This document shows, piece after piece, positions 34,281-48,100 of a stretch of 64,000 nt of DNA; position 1 is the stretch's first letter, and each line of letters begins with the position of its first letter. The translations under genes were made by a program, and so were the position numbers. The notes below the pieces were generated by a model. That model saw only the letters and a list, made by a program, of their open reading frames with translations, had not been told where the DNA came from and searched no databases. The stretch comes from Holacanthus passer. Taxonomy: Eukaryota; Chordata; Actinopteri; Pomacanthidae. Location: positions 1,116,001 through 1,180,000 of the forward strand of contig JAFREQ010000037.1 of assembly GCA_025331565.1 (NCBI GenBank), in the 5' to 3' direction.

Positions 34281-35034
34281 CTCTTCAGGACAAAGAGCCT
34301 CTATCCATTTCTAATGGAGATTCCTCCTTTCCTGATTTTCCTCCATGGTCTCATACCTTTTACCGTGGCCCATAATGAAAGGAGTGTGTCCCATAGATGA
34401 AAGTGTGTGCAGTATTTAATGGTTCTTCGAACATCTTACACTTTTGCCTTTAGACATTGATTGAACAAAACGTCACATTAAGTAGTTAGTCTTCAGTAAA
34501 CCCCAGCCTCAAAGTCCTCAGATTCAAGACTTGAGTCCAAACTGTGTGATTTTAGTTCACACCTCTGCTGAAAGGTCACTGGCTCTTTGGGTGCAGACAG
34601 CTGGATGTGACTAATCATCTTTGGCAAATAAAAACAGTTCAAATAATGTGTTATGCAAATCTGCATACTTAGTGCACCTCAGTTGCTTAAGGCCTCAGCA
34701 TTTTTTGGCAACTATTAGGAAATCTTGAACAAAATTCAAAATGCAAGAACAGTCCTTTGCATGGATCAGTGCACAAGTAATTAGCCCCATTCACCAATTG
34801 CAACACCAAAGGTGGCACGCTGAGGTAATTGAAATACTCCATTTGTTGACAGAGGCCTTTGGCCAGGTTTTCCTCCTGTGCACATTTAATGAACAATATG
34901 GCATTCCGATTTAGTCATTCTGGTCGCACGCCACACACTCCACCTGAGAAATGCCAATGAGTTTGTAATGGCCCAGACATCCAAACAAATAGCTAAAACA
35001 CAGAGTGGAATTCTTATTGTCTTGCATGTCATGG

Positions 35035-35100
35035 TGAAATAAGATAAGATAAGATAAGATAAACCTTTATTCGTCCCACAGTGGGGAAATTTGCAGTGCA
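35035..35100 (+). repeat. 3' end of a fish retroposon with (AAGAT)n
   Basis: Four AAGAT units then AAACCTTTATTCGTCCCACA and GTGGGGAAATTTGCAGTG, the familiar tail found at the ends of many fish retroposon copies. Confidence 0.65.
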
Positions 35101-37647
35101 CAGCAGCAAGGTGATAGAAATGTTTGACAGTAAAATATATAGAACTTGTTTCTTACATTTTACTGTTAGGAACATTAGTACCACTTTCAGAACAACACAG
35201 GGACAAATGTTTTCACTGACTTAAGCTTTGTGGTTTGCTCTAGTAGTCATTCAAGAGTTTTCAGTGGAAGAGAGAGGAACTTGACTCTTGAAGAGGTCCA
35301 TGTCTACTGGCCCATGGAGTAACGTAAGGAATGACATCATAAATGCAGGGATTTTATGTTCCCAAAAAAAAACAAGAGTTGGATGGATACTTGAAGACTT
35401 CCTCTGAGCAGCCAAGGCTACTCTAAATCTCCCAACAGAAACCTCAGTTTCTCTGTTCAGTCCCACTCATGATTCTTTTCCCATTGTATTTGAGTTCGGC
35501 AACCTAATCTGGTGTGAGTGAGGTGCTTCGTTGGGTCCTGCCCTGCTTATTTGAGGAACGGCTCAGAGATGGGTTTATTTGAAATACCGGGAGAGGAATG
35601 ATCAGGCAGGCCTGAGAACCAGCTACATGAAGAATATCAAAATAAATCCAGTCCAAATCTTGATCAGTTCGTTTGGCCCTTTCTATTAGTTCGGATGTGA
35701 ACCTACAGACACACAACCCACAATCCTCTGATATTTTGTATGATAATCCTGATGGCGATTTGCATGTCACTCATGCAAATGTGCAGTGACTTTGATATTT
35801 ATCGACTTTGACATGCGCACACTTGTGAAACAACTACGAGCTGTGAGTTAACATTAACTGGCAGTGGAAGGGAGGAGGCCCTCACAAAAGCAGCCAGGCA
35901 CATCATGCTCCAGCTCTGTGTGCTTAGCATCTGAAGGGTCCGTACCGGGTTGTTGTTAATGGGTGATTGGAAGGGATGGACATGAAGCTGTGGAAAACAT
36001 TCAGCTGAAAATGATGTCCTGTTAGTCTGTGAGGAATTTGAGTCAAGTCTGGAACACAGTGAGCAGATGCCACTCTTAATGTTTTCAAAAATCTTAGAAA
36101 TCCTTCCAGTTTTGAGGTTTCAGCCATTTCAAACTCACTGATGCTCTGAGAGTGCATTAGAGTGATACAGAGTTGGGAATGTTAGGCTATATTTTTCATA
36201 CTGAAACAAACTGTCCAGTCTGGTCAAATATCTTCACAGCGACTTTGCAAGCAAAATTAAAAAAGGTCTGAAATGATCCCTTTTTCCTGGAAAGACGCCC
36301 CCCCCCCACCTTCATCTGTACATTTGCTTGAAAAAATGTCACCCAGCAGATGAAATGCTAACCAGATGTTAAGCTGCCATTGGCAGAGGGTGTCCTTTAC
36401 CTCATAATGGCTCAATATCGCACAAGCTACAGCGCTGCAGCTCGCACGTGTCTCAGCTGTATTTGCTTTAAGCTCTCCCTGCGAAGGCAAAGCTATCTCT
36501 GCTGATTGTATAAGTCACTTGTTTCCGTAAGAGGATGGAAAAATATCACGATCATGCTAGAAAAACAACCACGACATTCCAAAGGAGAGACAAGGCTTCA
36601 ACAGTATATATTTGTGATTATCATGCCTGTCTGTAATTTGTAGAAAATTGCTAATACTCAAAATATGTCTCGTGTTTACTTTTGTAATTGGATCACATGC
36701 TCTGGGGAGAGGAGGACGTACCTTTGCAAACTGTTTTGTTGGATCAATGGGAATAAAGTGAAAGTAACAATATTTAGTTATATTAAAAAACTCACAATAG
36801 CCTAAAGAACAAATGTACACAAACATTTTATGAATCTAAAAAAGTGATACATTAATTTGGTGCAGGTATAAGCCACATAAAAGTACAATTTCAGAGTCCA
36901 CTTGCACTATAAAAACACTCTTTCCAGCGTCACAGTCAAGTACTTGTCCATATTTACTTTGCAGCTTTAAGTAAACAGACAAAAGAAACACAAAAAAAAA
37001 TCACAGACAATGTGTCCTGTTTTCATCCATAAATCACCAGAACCTTTTGTGTATTTACATTTCATAGAAAGGTATTGATAAGACAAGAAGAAATGTAGTG
37101 TTTTTAAAATGTCACTAACTGGATAATGTTTCCACTGTGAACGGCGCTGAGCCAGCAGGCAGTCCTTGAACTCATAACCAAGTATAAATAGGGCTCCTCA
37201 GAAAAGTGTTTTTATCACAGGAAAATTAAGCACTTTAAAAAATCTGTTATATTTCCTTGTGTATCAATGCCAGACTGCGCAGAGATAATTTGAAATTAAA
37301 CTCAATAAATCAATATTCATATTTGTATATGCATTTTTGAGTTTTTATCTTTGCTAATTTTTCTTTAATAATGTCTGCTTCACAGTCCCTCCAAATACAA
37401 AGGACTATGAGTGAGATGAAGTCTGGCTCGTGTTTCAGTGACACTTGATACTCTCCAACAACTGGAACCATAAAATCATCACAGCCGAAATTGTGAAAAC
37501 AGCTGAACTTGGCCTGAAAACTGAAGCAGATACAGAATACTGGAGCTCTCTGTTAAATATCCAAACAGATCTGTCCACAAACACTTCAAGGCCTCTCCTC
37601 TCCCACCTGAACCTGTCTTGCTTTACTACCTCAAGCTGGTGTTTGGC

Positions 37648-39103
37648 TCACGTGTTCAGGCTCTGGCTCTCTTCAGGGTTTGTCTGCTGGCAGACTGCTT
37701 GGTGGTAGGTATGTCCAGAGCACTTCTTCAGGTGGATGGGCACCTCTTCCTGGCCTGCGCTTCCACCTTTCCTAAGCTTGTCCTTGTCTCTCCGGACCTG
37801 AGATGTCCCACTGCTGCCTTTTGATGAGACTGTCTGGCCTCTGAACAGTTGTGCTCGCTGTTGACAAAGGCCCACCTTACTGAGGAGGATGAATACATCC
37901 CCCCTGAAGGCCTTAGTGAAGATGGCATAGAGAAACGGGTTGGCACAGGAATTGAGCGGGTAGAAGAGCACCAATAAAATCTTGGAGTTGGAGACGGTGA
38001 TGAGCGGCCGGTCCAGCACAGCTGACATGGCGTAGAAGGAGATAGGTGCCATACACAAGAAGTCAGTAAAGATGAGGACAGCCATGCGCTTGGCGATGTT
38101 GGTATCCTTGGATCCAGAACGGTAGTGGGGGTTGTGCACTGCACAGTAGATCTTGAAGTAGCAGGCACAGATGACAAAAAAGGCCAGGATGTTGAGGACC
38201 AGAACTGACAAGATGTAGACCTGAGCCACTGTGGACTGGGTGTCCATTGGGAGACAGATACTGACCTTCTGGTAACTGCTCACCCCGACCAGCGGGAGCA
38301 GGGCCAGGAGGAGGCAGAAGATCCAGCCACCGAGCATCACTGCTGCCGCATGGTGCAGGTGCAGCTTACGATCCAGCCTCATAGCAAAGGTGATAGCGTA
38401 CCACCTCTCCAGAGTGATCACTGTCAAGGTGTAAACAGACAGCTCACTTGCGAACACTGTAAAAAACCCTGCAAGTCCACAACCAGGGCCCGTCTGCCAG
38501 TCTATGGCGTGGTTGAAGTACTCAGCTCGTGTGTGGAGGTCTATAGAGGCGATAAGCAGCAGATAAATCCCCATGCACAGATCTGCAAAGGCCAGGTGGC
38601 ACATGAGGAAGCGGGAGACCGAGAGCTTGTAGTGGCTGGTGAGCAGCACCAGGAGCACCACCACATTTCCCAGAACAGCCAACAGACTCACAAACCACAC
38701 AGAAACTCGCAGGAAGCCAAAACCCATTATGTCCTCACAGGGATTGAACTCATCGGGCACTGGTGCACACGCCACCTCTTCTCCCTCCTCGCACACCACA
38801 TAATCGTAACGACTGTCAAAGTCTTGGCTGGTGTCCTCCTGGGGGTTCTTGAGGGTCTCTCCAAAACCCACATCCTCATCTGGCTGGCCCCCAAAGTAGG
38901 CGTGGTAATGGAGGCTGCCATGGAAGTCACCTCTCCTCCAGTCTTGCTGGGACTCTCTGTGGCCTCCGTCATTTGGCTCCTGGTCTGAGATCGTTTCCAC
39001 CACACTGTCCCCTTGGAGGGAAGGCATGCGGAGCGGCCCCACAGAGCGCTTGTGATGCTGGTCGTAGAAGGCAGTCAGGTTACAGATGATGTACTCTAAA
39101 AAG
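37648..39103 (-). CDS. tshr: tshr coding exon 10 (hinge, seven-helix domain, tail)
   Basis: Acceptor TGTGTTTTTCAG on the - strand. Encodes residues 296-779: hinge with HAYFGGQPDEDVGFGETLKN, the Cys pair region, FNPCEDIMGF (414-423), seven membrane helices, IAKRMAVLIFTD in loop 3 and helix 6, and a C-tail ending EESQSLNT. The whole transmembrane domain lies in one exon, as in all glycoprotein-hormone receptors. Confidence 0.98.
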
Positions 39104-42100
39104 CTGAAAAACACATACGCACAAATACATATAAGCTTGAGTCCATAAAATAATACTGTAGTCCCAAATGAGACAAAAAACACACCTGGCTTCAATCCAC
39201 ACTTGCACTAAGTGTCAAATCAAATCACATAGTTTATAAATCCATTTGAAAAAAAAGTGATTCCTGTTTTGAGAGTCATTATTAGTCTGGCTCAACCTTC
39301 TTCCTACAATAACAGTAATGACTGACACTAATTATGGAAGCGCTGTAAGAAGTTATAGGTAAACACGTCAGAGAGTTGATTCAATCCCTGCCAAAATCCA
39401 CATCATACAAGTGCAGCTGCCCCACTCACTGTGGTAGATCATCCAAATAAATGAAAACACAGACTACAAGAGCATTCTATTGGTTGCTGTTTGTCTTTTA
39501 TACACTGTGCGGACACTTCTTGTGATGACTCCACGTGACTTTTCTGACTCTCAAATGCTTCCGATGGATACAAAATGAAGACTTGATGAAAGCTCACCCT
39601 CGTTTCTTTTTGAGGTTTTTGAAGCCGCAGCAGTGGCTGGGGTAGGTGAGGTTCGCGATGGTGAGGTGCTTGAAGGTTTTGATGGGCGGCAGTTTCTTGA
39701 GTGCCCAGGCGTCGCGTGCCTTCAGCTCCCGGAGAGAATCCATACCTGTGGTCGGGAGGGAGGTGATCCCTGTTAGGGACACGTCTCTTTGAGACAGAAA
39801 GGGAATTAAAAATTTTAACAAGATACATTCGATGCATTAACATATTTTTTTTGTGTTGATGAAAGGAAAGTGAAGGAGGCTCAGTGTTACCTCCAATGCA
39901 TGAGTCCAATAATTCTTGGCTAGTTCGTAGCCTTTGCAATTTTAGCACTCCACACATTACTCCATGACCCAGGCACATAGCCTTCCCTGAGCAAATCTTT
40001 TTACCTGTTGTCCAGCTGCAGGTTGTGTCTTCAAAGGTGTTTTTGTGATTTCACAGGTGTATGCTTTCTGCCAGGAATGATAAAATGTCTGCATGGGTCA
40101 AAACCAATGTCCAAATCAATATTTCCACAGACTGTGCTGCTCTGCTCTTCTTCTTTGCTGGAACGTACGCTAAGTCCGCTGCACAGGCCGTGGCAGTGGT
40201 CGGTGTATTCTGTGGAAATATTGGATCTAAATGTTGGTTTCGCCCCTGGCAAACATTTTATCTTTCCAGGCAGACAGAAGACATCTGCGGGATCATGAAA
40301 ATACCTTTCAATGTTTTGACTTTCCTAAAGTTTATGTAGGGAAATTTATGTGACCAAATCACAGAATGATGTGAGGAGTGCTGAGGTCAGTAATGGGGTG
40401 AAGCATGCACTTACTGGATGCTTATAAATAATATTGAATATTATACTTTCATATGACTACCTGGAAGAAGCACCCAGTACCTTTCAATACTGGAACAAAT
40501 GTATTATCAGCAAATCTACAAAGGGGCTAGACACGACGAGAGCAGAGAGCTCATAGATGGATTAAACAACACCCTCCATCTGTTTCCTCGAGTGAGCTTC
40601 TCACTCTTTCATCATCTTTAAACAATTACATGTGGTATTTCATGTGCTCGGCCGTCATGCCAAAGCCAGCTCAACCTCATCGGGACAAAGACATGCAGGG
40701 GATTGACAATCTCACCAACATCCTGTGTGATCCATTATCAGGACATTCTGCTGCTCAGGACCGGACACTCCCCCCTTCCAGGGGCCAAGTACAGGCCAAA
40801 TTCTCTTTTGCTTTCTTTAGTTTCCTAACCCATTAAAACCTCGCAGTCATTGTATCTGCTGGTTAATTTGATTAAATAAAAGAAACACAAACCAAACATT
40901 TTCATATTTGCTAAGAGCTCAGTTGTTCATTTTTAGTCCCATTTGCTCTCCTCGCTTCGCTGTCCTCCGCTCTTTTTCCTCTCATGGGTCACATTGTGTA
41001 AAGCACAGAGTGTCAGTCTCATATTGTCATTCCCAGATGTTTAGCTCATGACCTCATGGAGGTGACCTCACTCAGGACATGTTCCTCAGTGGAACAGAGG
41101 AAGAAGACCTGCGCACAAACTCCGTTCACCTAACCAGACACTCAATGGCTAGATCAGAGCCATAACAGCAACTAGATAGCCGTGGTAGAGGGCTTCGGCA
41201 TTGAACACCTTTAAAAGCGAGGACCCAGCTTTAAAAACCTTGAGAAGGACCAAAAAGGACGACAGTAACAAAGAAACGTCAGGAGTTTCTCCCTCACACG
41301 CTTGCACACAATACGTTTCAGATTTCCTGGTCAAAGACACAGCTGTGGAGGAATGATTTTCACTCTTTGATGATATGCTATCCCATTTCATAGACATCTA
41401 GTCTGCACATTACGAATGAGGAAATTGTTGAAATCTAACTTGGTGGTGTGAATAATGAAATTGCCAAACTAGGCCCATCATTTATTAATATACTGTATAC
41501 GCTTTCAAAATGCTTCATTATGTGTAAATTTGAAATATACCATTGAAACTGTAATACTAATAGCTTTCTTGTCTTGAGATACTGTCAGATCAATACCACT
41601 TTCATGTCTATTAAATATGAAGCTATAGCCAGGAGTCAATGAGTTTAGCTTAGCACAATGTCTGGAAACAGGGAGAAACAACTCGGCTACCAAACTCACT
41701 TACCAGCATCTCTTAAACTCACATCACTGTGTACCTCGTTTGTGCAATCCGTACAAAAACTGACCATTAATCGTTCAGGTAATTCTAAGCAAAAAAGCAA
41801 ATATTGTTCCCAAAATATCAAACTATTCCTTTGGAGTGAGTAAAGGAGCCACTAAAGTCACAAATGTATATTATGGTACCACAGTAAATATTAAAACATG
41901 GTATAACAGTAGCACAAATACAGAATCAATTTATCAACTTTATTAATTTCTCAAATTCAGAACAGATTAGACAGTCAATTTTCACTTGGCAATAGTAATA
42001 GTAAAATGAAAATCTGCAAAGAACTATCACAAATCTGATTTTAAACACTGTGGCTCACCTCTTGGAGATGCTTAAGTTGTTTTAAGTGATTGAATTCATT

Positions 42101-45100
42101 AGGATTTATAGGTACTGTTGTGGTAAGAACTGCGTGTAATTGCAAGCAGAGTTAATAAGAGCGGCTCAAATTTTCAGCCCTTCAGGTACTTACAGAAGCA
42201 TGGGGCCGCTGACGGTGCCTGCAAAAGCCCTTTCATCCATCTTGGTAAGATACTTGTTCCTGTGAAGGTCTCTGGACAGGAAAGCACAAATTTAAGTTTA
42301 TTAAGAGAAAAGTTATCCTTCACATTTCAATCAGACTGACAGAGGCGAGGTGTGGCATAATATTTTCCCAAGCCTCATCACTGCACATTTCTCTATTTAT
42401 TTTCTCTCATTTCAGAGGTGAAACATGACAGAAAAAGGTCTCACTCACGTTGTTGATTCAAATTAGACAGTATAAGATGTGATGGCGTGCTCTTTAAACA
42501 CACTGCACCCTCACTACACATCTCCCCGAATCCTTTAAATGTAATAGGGATAATAGACCTGTGAGGGGTGTGTTTGTCTTGGTCAGGCTGTGCTGGGATC
42601 AGTTCTCCCCTCAGAGCAGATCAAGCGCCAACACAAACACCCATGTGTAAGGACTCACTAGTCACCGTCGAATGGCTTAATTAGACTCTTATAAGGACCT
42701 GAGATGTGTGTAGGTGTTGTAAAAGAGGAGCGGGGTCTTAAATTAATATCATTAAGACATCATATCCTGAATATGCAGGATTCTGGAGCAGGGGGTGTCA
42801 GGAGGAAAGAAAACATGTTGAGACGAAAGAGAAAAAGGAAGAACCAGTTCTCTAATTCTCTAACTGAGGCAGCTGAATTTAGTGTGAAACTGATTCCTGA
42901 GGTCTGACACAGACCTGGGGTCCAGTGTCACTGAGTGTATGGGAGAGGGCAACTCTTAATGCAGACTTCCTGATGCCCTCTTTCGGAAACATATTTTCCC
43001 ATGAGAACTCCAGCTTACTAATCAAGAGCTGGGCTTAGGCCCTTTTTAGAGTACACATGAGAAGGCCTGTAGAGACCCAACTGTGAGCCCGCTGCTTTTG
43101 TAGTGCAATTTTGGGTAAGGAAATACACATGCCAGATGTCAGAAATGATTTAATCCAAGCAAAATACTGAGCAACTGAATTTTTTGAGAAATGTAGGACC
43201 TCCAAATCATCTGATTTTGGCGTCCCAGTGAAAAAAAAGCCACTTAATAATTGAATTTACTTAAAAACACTGTTAAATCAGAGAAAGCTTGTCAATTGAA
43301 GAATAAGTCTTGAACTTAATACACAAGTACACTATACACAGTGTACTTAATAGTGTGTTTATTATTTGATGTTATTGGATGTTTCATTCAACACTGTACA
43401 AGAAGGTGAATGAGAATATTTCCCAAAATGTTAAACTCATGTAAGAGTTTTCAAATTAATTAAATATGGCATTCAAGGAGTTCATGTAACATAAAATACC
43501 TACACTTGATCTAGCTTGGTCCCATTAAAGGCATGATGTTGGATTTCTCTGAAGCCATTTCCATACAGCATCCTGTAACAGAAGAAGTTCATACAGTAAC
43601 ATAAGAAAATAGCACTTATTAGAATTTGTCTCTTTAGGTTTAATAACAAGTCAGCTGAATGAAAATATTTTCCATGCGCTGATGCTTCCGTTCCTGCACG
43701 GCAGTGACAGAGATAAGTGGGACCTACTTATTTCACATTCTCTGGTGATGTCTGTCTGTGCAATTTTGTGGTTTTTAGCCCAACAGTTTCTGTAACTTGC
43801 TGTTTTGTGGATTATCCCTCCTTCCTCACCCCCAAACCAAACCGCATACATCTGATTGCCTGTTGTGTATGAGTGTCTGTGTACTTGTTTTTGCTATTTT
43901 AGTGAGTTCAGAATGAGGACATGTTTTTAAAGTGAGGTAATTTTGGCCCTCTTCTTCTAGTGGCTATTTTAGGGTTTGGATTGGATTTAGGGATAAATGA
44001 ACTAATGTAACTAACTCACTATGCACTACAGTTTTTATTAAGTTCACATTTCCCTTAAAATTTGGTATAAAAGTGTAGGATTTTTTTTTAATGTAGAGTA
44101 GGTATCCTTGTGTGTATCTGCATGTTGTTGCTCTTGCAGACATCTTACACTGTCAGCACATTGCTGGTGATGCCACGGAATGAGTTGGTTGGGATCTCTG
44201 TGATGTAGGGGTGATCAACAATTTCCCTGCAAAGGAAGACACCGAACAGAGAGGAAATGAAGTGGTGTTGTAAATAAATACCTTTCGATGGAAAGTGGCA
44301 TAGGGAGGAAAGTAGTTGATGAATGTATGATGGCTCAGTAGGAAAATGAAATTAGATGGAGTTGAGAAGGTGATGACACAGAGATGTGACAACGTGTGTA
44401 TAAATGTGGCTCATTTTGAGCAGAGGGTTACACACGGAAATACAGATGCTTATTGAATCAAAAACCAAGATGCACACACACACACGCACATAACTTTGCT
44501 TGTCTAACATTTCATACATCAATAATGCCCAGTCAAATTTATGAAGCAAAGTGGAAGCTGTTCTCAAAACTGAGACCACATTTCCTATAATCCCTACAAT
44601 GATGTGCCCCTTTTTCATACATTCCTTCATTCTTTATTCCTTCTGACAGTGCAAAAATTATGAAAACATAAAAACTGTTTTTGCAGTGGAAGAACACATC
44701 CATCTTTCTGTTCCCTAAACAGTCTAAAATATAGTGCATGAAAAAGCTGATAATTGCTCATCATCTTGCTGACAGTCTTGTTGGATTATGATAGTTAGAG
44801 TAATGGCTCTGAATTAATGTGGCAATGAATTGCTGACATTAAAATGCTACCAGTGGCAATTTAGCTTCCATAAATATTGAATGGTGTGCTTAGTTTGAAA
44901 GTTGTAAACTTATAGCAACTTACAGTATGAAGTTCATGTCATTAGAGTGGATGTTGCTCAAGTCAGGAAAGAAAGTCAGGCCGGTATTGAAAATCCCCCT
45001 GAATAGCAACAGTATAGAAACAGTCAGGACATACAGCAGACACAACAGAGACTACACAATCTCCCTTTAAGATGTTATGAAAAATTGTGTATGATTTTCT

Positions 45101-48100
45101 TATTGTTAATCCTCTGTGGGATTCTATCAGATAACTGTCTATCCAACTGTCTGGCTTCAAGTCAAGGATTCTTAAAGGATTTTTAAGTAATCATAAAGTT
45201 GATTCATTCTCAGGCTAAATACACTGAATTTCTAGTGTGCAGTCACTTATCTGCACCACTGCATTACACTCAAATGAAGCATGACTCAGCCTGGCCCAAA
45301 CTGTTACACACAGTGTTATGAATAGATCACAATGTCTAAATTATTACCAGACTTCAGAATTTTAAATATACACCCCTCATCTTTTTGGATTACTGTAATC
45401 TTGTCAATATGTGGAATTCAGTGACAAAAAGAGTTGTTTGAAAAAAAAAAAAAAAAAAGAAATTGCAATGAAAAATACTCACAAGTATTTGAGGTTTGGG
45501 AGATTTTTAAAGGCTTCTGGGTCAATGTAGGTCAGACTTTTTGCATTACGTAGCTCTCTGAAAGAACAGACAAGGAAAAAATGCAAATGTTGTTGTTTAC
45601 ATTTCAAATATTACTTATTGACACCATATGTTAACATATATAGGGGTGTGTATGTGTATGTGTTGCTGTGAATGGATGGGTCACATATGTATTATGTACA
45701 TATATGTATGAGTATGCGTGTATGTTGCTGTTTGTATATGTACAAACACACACAACTACTCAATAGATAGGTATGTATGCATTTATGAATATACTATGTG
45801 TATTTTAATACATATGTGCTTTTGTGAAGATATACTGTATATATGTGCAGTATGTATGTGTATACATATACTTATGTGGGAGTGTATGCGTGACTGTGTA
45901 TGTTTTTTGTGCCCAATATTCTAACATGGTTTTGAAGATGGTTGCTGCTGTTCTTCTTCTTGTCGCTGTTTTTTCTTTCTTTCTTCTTCTGTTCCACCTC
46001 AACCTCAGTTTCATGTCTTGCCTGTTTTGTATGTTGTATGTGTGCATTTCATGGCTGTAGAAAAGTTTGCATGGAATCGCTGCTCCAGCATGTAAATTGT
46101 ACTAAATTGTATAGCATAGCATTTTTCTCATTATGACATCTTGGAATATGAGAGGGATCATAACTGATCTGGAAGGACGTTTCATTATCATCAACAGCAA
46201 CATTGAGAAGGACAGTGTAACAATAGCTGTCTGTGGTGCCAACACTGACTCCCCCACTTTCTTTCACTACCTCTTGTGACCTCAGATCTTGATTGCTCCT
46301 CTTTTTCAACCTCCCATAAGCCCTTCCACTCTTCATCTGCAATTAAACAATATATGTCAGAATGTGGACTGGCTGATACCTGTAGACTATTCAACCCAGA
46401 CAGCAGAGAATATTCTTACTATTCTTCACACCACAAAACATATCCTGCATTGACTATTTTCTGATCAACAACTCACTCACACATAGAGTAACAGAATCCA
46501 ACATCCACAGTATTATTATTTCAGACCATGCTCCTATCACCCTCAAATTACTAAAAGGAATTCGAGCCACATCCCCCACCTAGATGGTGCTTTAATACCT
46601 CGTTCCTGAAAGACCCAGATTTTGTCAAGTATTTTGAACAAAAATGGACATCCTTTCTGAAAACCAACAGCAACCCTGATATAACCACAAGCACTCTCTG
46701 GTAAAGAGGAAAAAGCAGTTCTAAGAGGTACAATAATATCATATTACACAAACAAACAAAGAAGAAACGGCAGAGACTGGACACCCTGACTTCACTTGTC
46801 CAAGACATAATCAGCAAAGAATGACTCAAAACCAAACACAAACTTAATAGTCTTCAATAGATAAATGAAACATTCCGACATTACGTCTCCAAACTATACA
46901 CCCCTGACCATGACACTACATCTACAGAAGCCGATGCTTTTCTGAGGAATGTCTCTCTCCCAAAACTCGACACAACCCAGGCAGAGAATTTGGATAAGCC
47001 GCTCACCCTAGATGAACTAAGGAAAGCACTACTACTACTGGAACCCAACAAAAGGCCCCAGATGGATACATGTGATACAACATTTCTGGTCCCTTCTTTC
47101 ACCCGCATTTTCCAAAATGATCTCTGAAATCCTCCATAGTTTTACAATTCCCCACCATATGAATACTACCTTGATTACACTTATCCCTAAGCCAAACAAG
47201 GACTCGGCACACTGCTCCAACTGCTGCCACATATCATTAATAAACACCGATGTTAAAAGTATTAGTAAGGCTTTGGCATGATGACGACTGGAATCTGTAA
47301 TTTCATCACTTGTGTACCCAGATCAGACTGGTTTCATCAAAGAGAGAGATTCCTCAGAAAAAATTCTATACAATGCACCCTCGTCAATGGACAAATACCT
47401 ACATCATTTAATCTTAACAGATATACCTCGCAAGGATGCCCAGTGTCATCATTACTTTTTGCACTTTTCACAGAATGACTTGCCTCAACCATAAGGCAAA
47501 ATAACAGCATTTTTGTCATTAAAACCAGTTCACAAAATCAGTCTATACATTGATGACATCTTGTTATATCCAACAAATCCCTTAAGCTCCCTATCGTCAG
47601 TCCACAATCTGATTAACAGCTTAACCTAGCATCAAAGGAGACCTGGATAGACAGAATAAACACCCACTCTCTTTAATTGGCCACATTTCAATGATCAATA
47701 AATTCTGACTTTTTTTTTTTTTTTTTTTTTTTGCGATTAGCCCTGTTAATCCACCCCTGGGCTGGTTTTCCTCCCCAAATTCAACAGTCAAGACCAGAAT
47801 AACTACACTCCAAAAACCCTAACAATATAGTGTGCTTGATGCAAAAAACTTTTACCACTACTTCCTCTCCCACCAGCTTCAGTATATCCAACACTGGACA
47901 AACAACTCCAGTTCGGTTAGGCTTGATATTGAACAGACCGTCCATAAGGATCTCACCATTCAGAAGATTGCATTCACAGATAAATCACTTAAGACCTACA
48001 GCTGCTTCAAATTTAACACCATAGCTACAACTTTCACTGTCTGCTGGAAAGTAAATGGCATACTGCACTTAACCTCAAACTGTCTCCTTTTACTTTCACT

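Larger units (their letters stand above)
32191..37647. other. gtf2a1-tshr spacer between convergent gene ends (includes tshr 3' UTR)
   Basis: gtf2a1 ends from the left and tshr from the right. The stretch contains a degenerate minisatellite (33115-33435), a balanced-composition block (33560-34280) and a dispersed repeat (35035-35100). No open frame resembles a known protein. The tshr 3' UTR occupies an unknown part of the right end; no clear reverse-strand AATAAA was found close to the stop. Confidence 0.6.
39787..42193 (-). other. tshr: tshr intron 8
   Basis: Holds the foldback at 40032-40310 and the MITE copy at about 41510-41840; the rest is unremarkable. Confidence 0.75.

Noticed and set aside
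37364..37369. ATTAAA on the - strand as the tshr poly(A) signal
   Set aside because: It is only 280 bases past the stop and lacks a GT-rich downstream element; too weak to annotate.
38350..38988. 212-residue open frame on the + strand
   Set aside because: It is the antisense shadow of tshr exon 10, whose protein is clearly recognisable.
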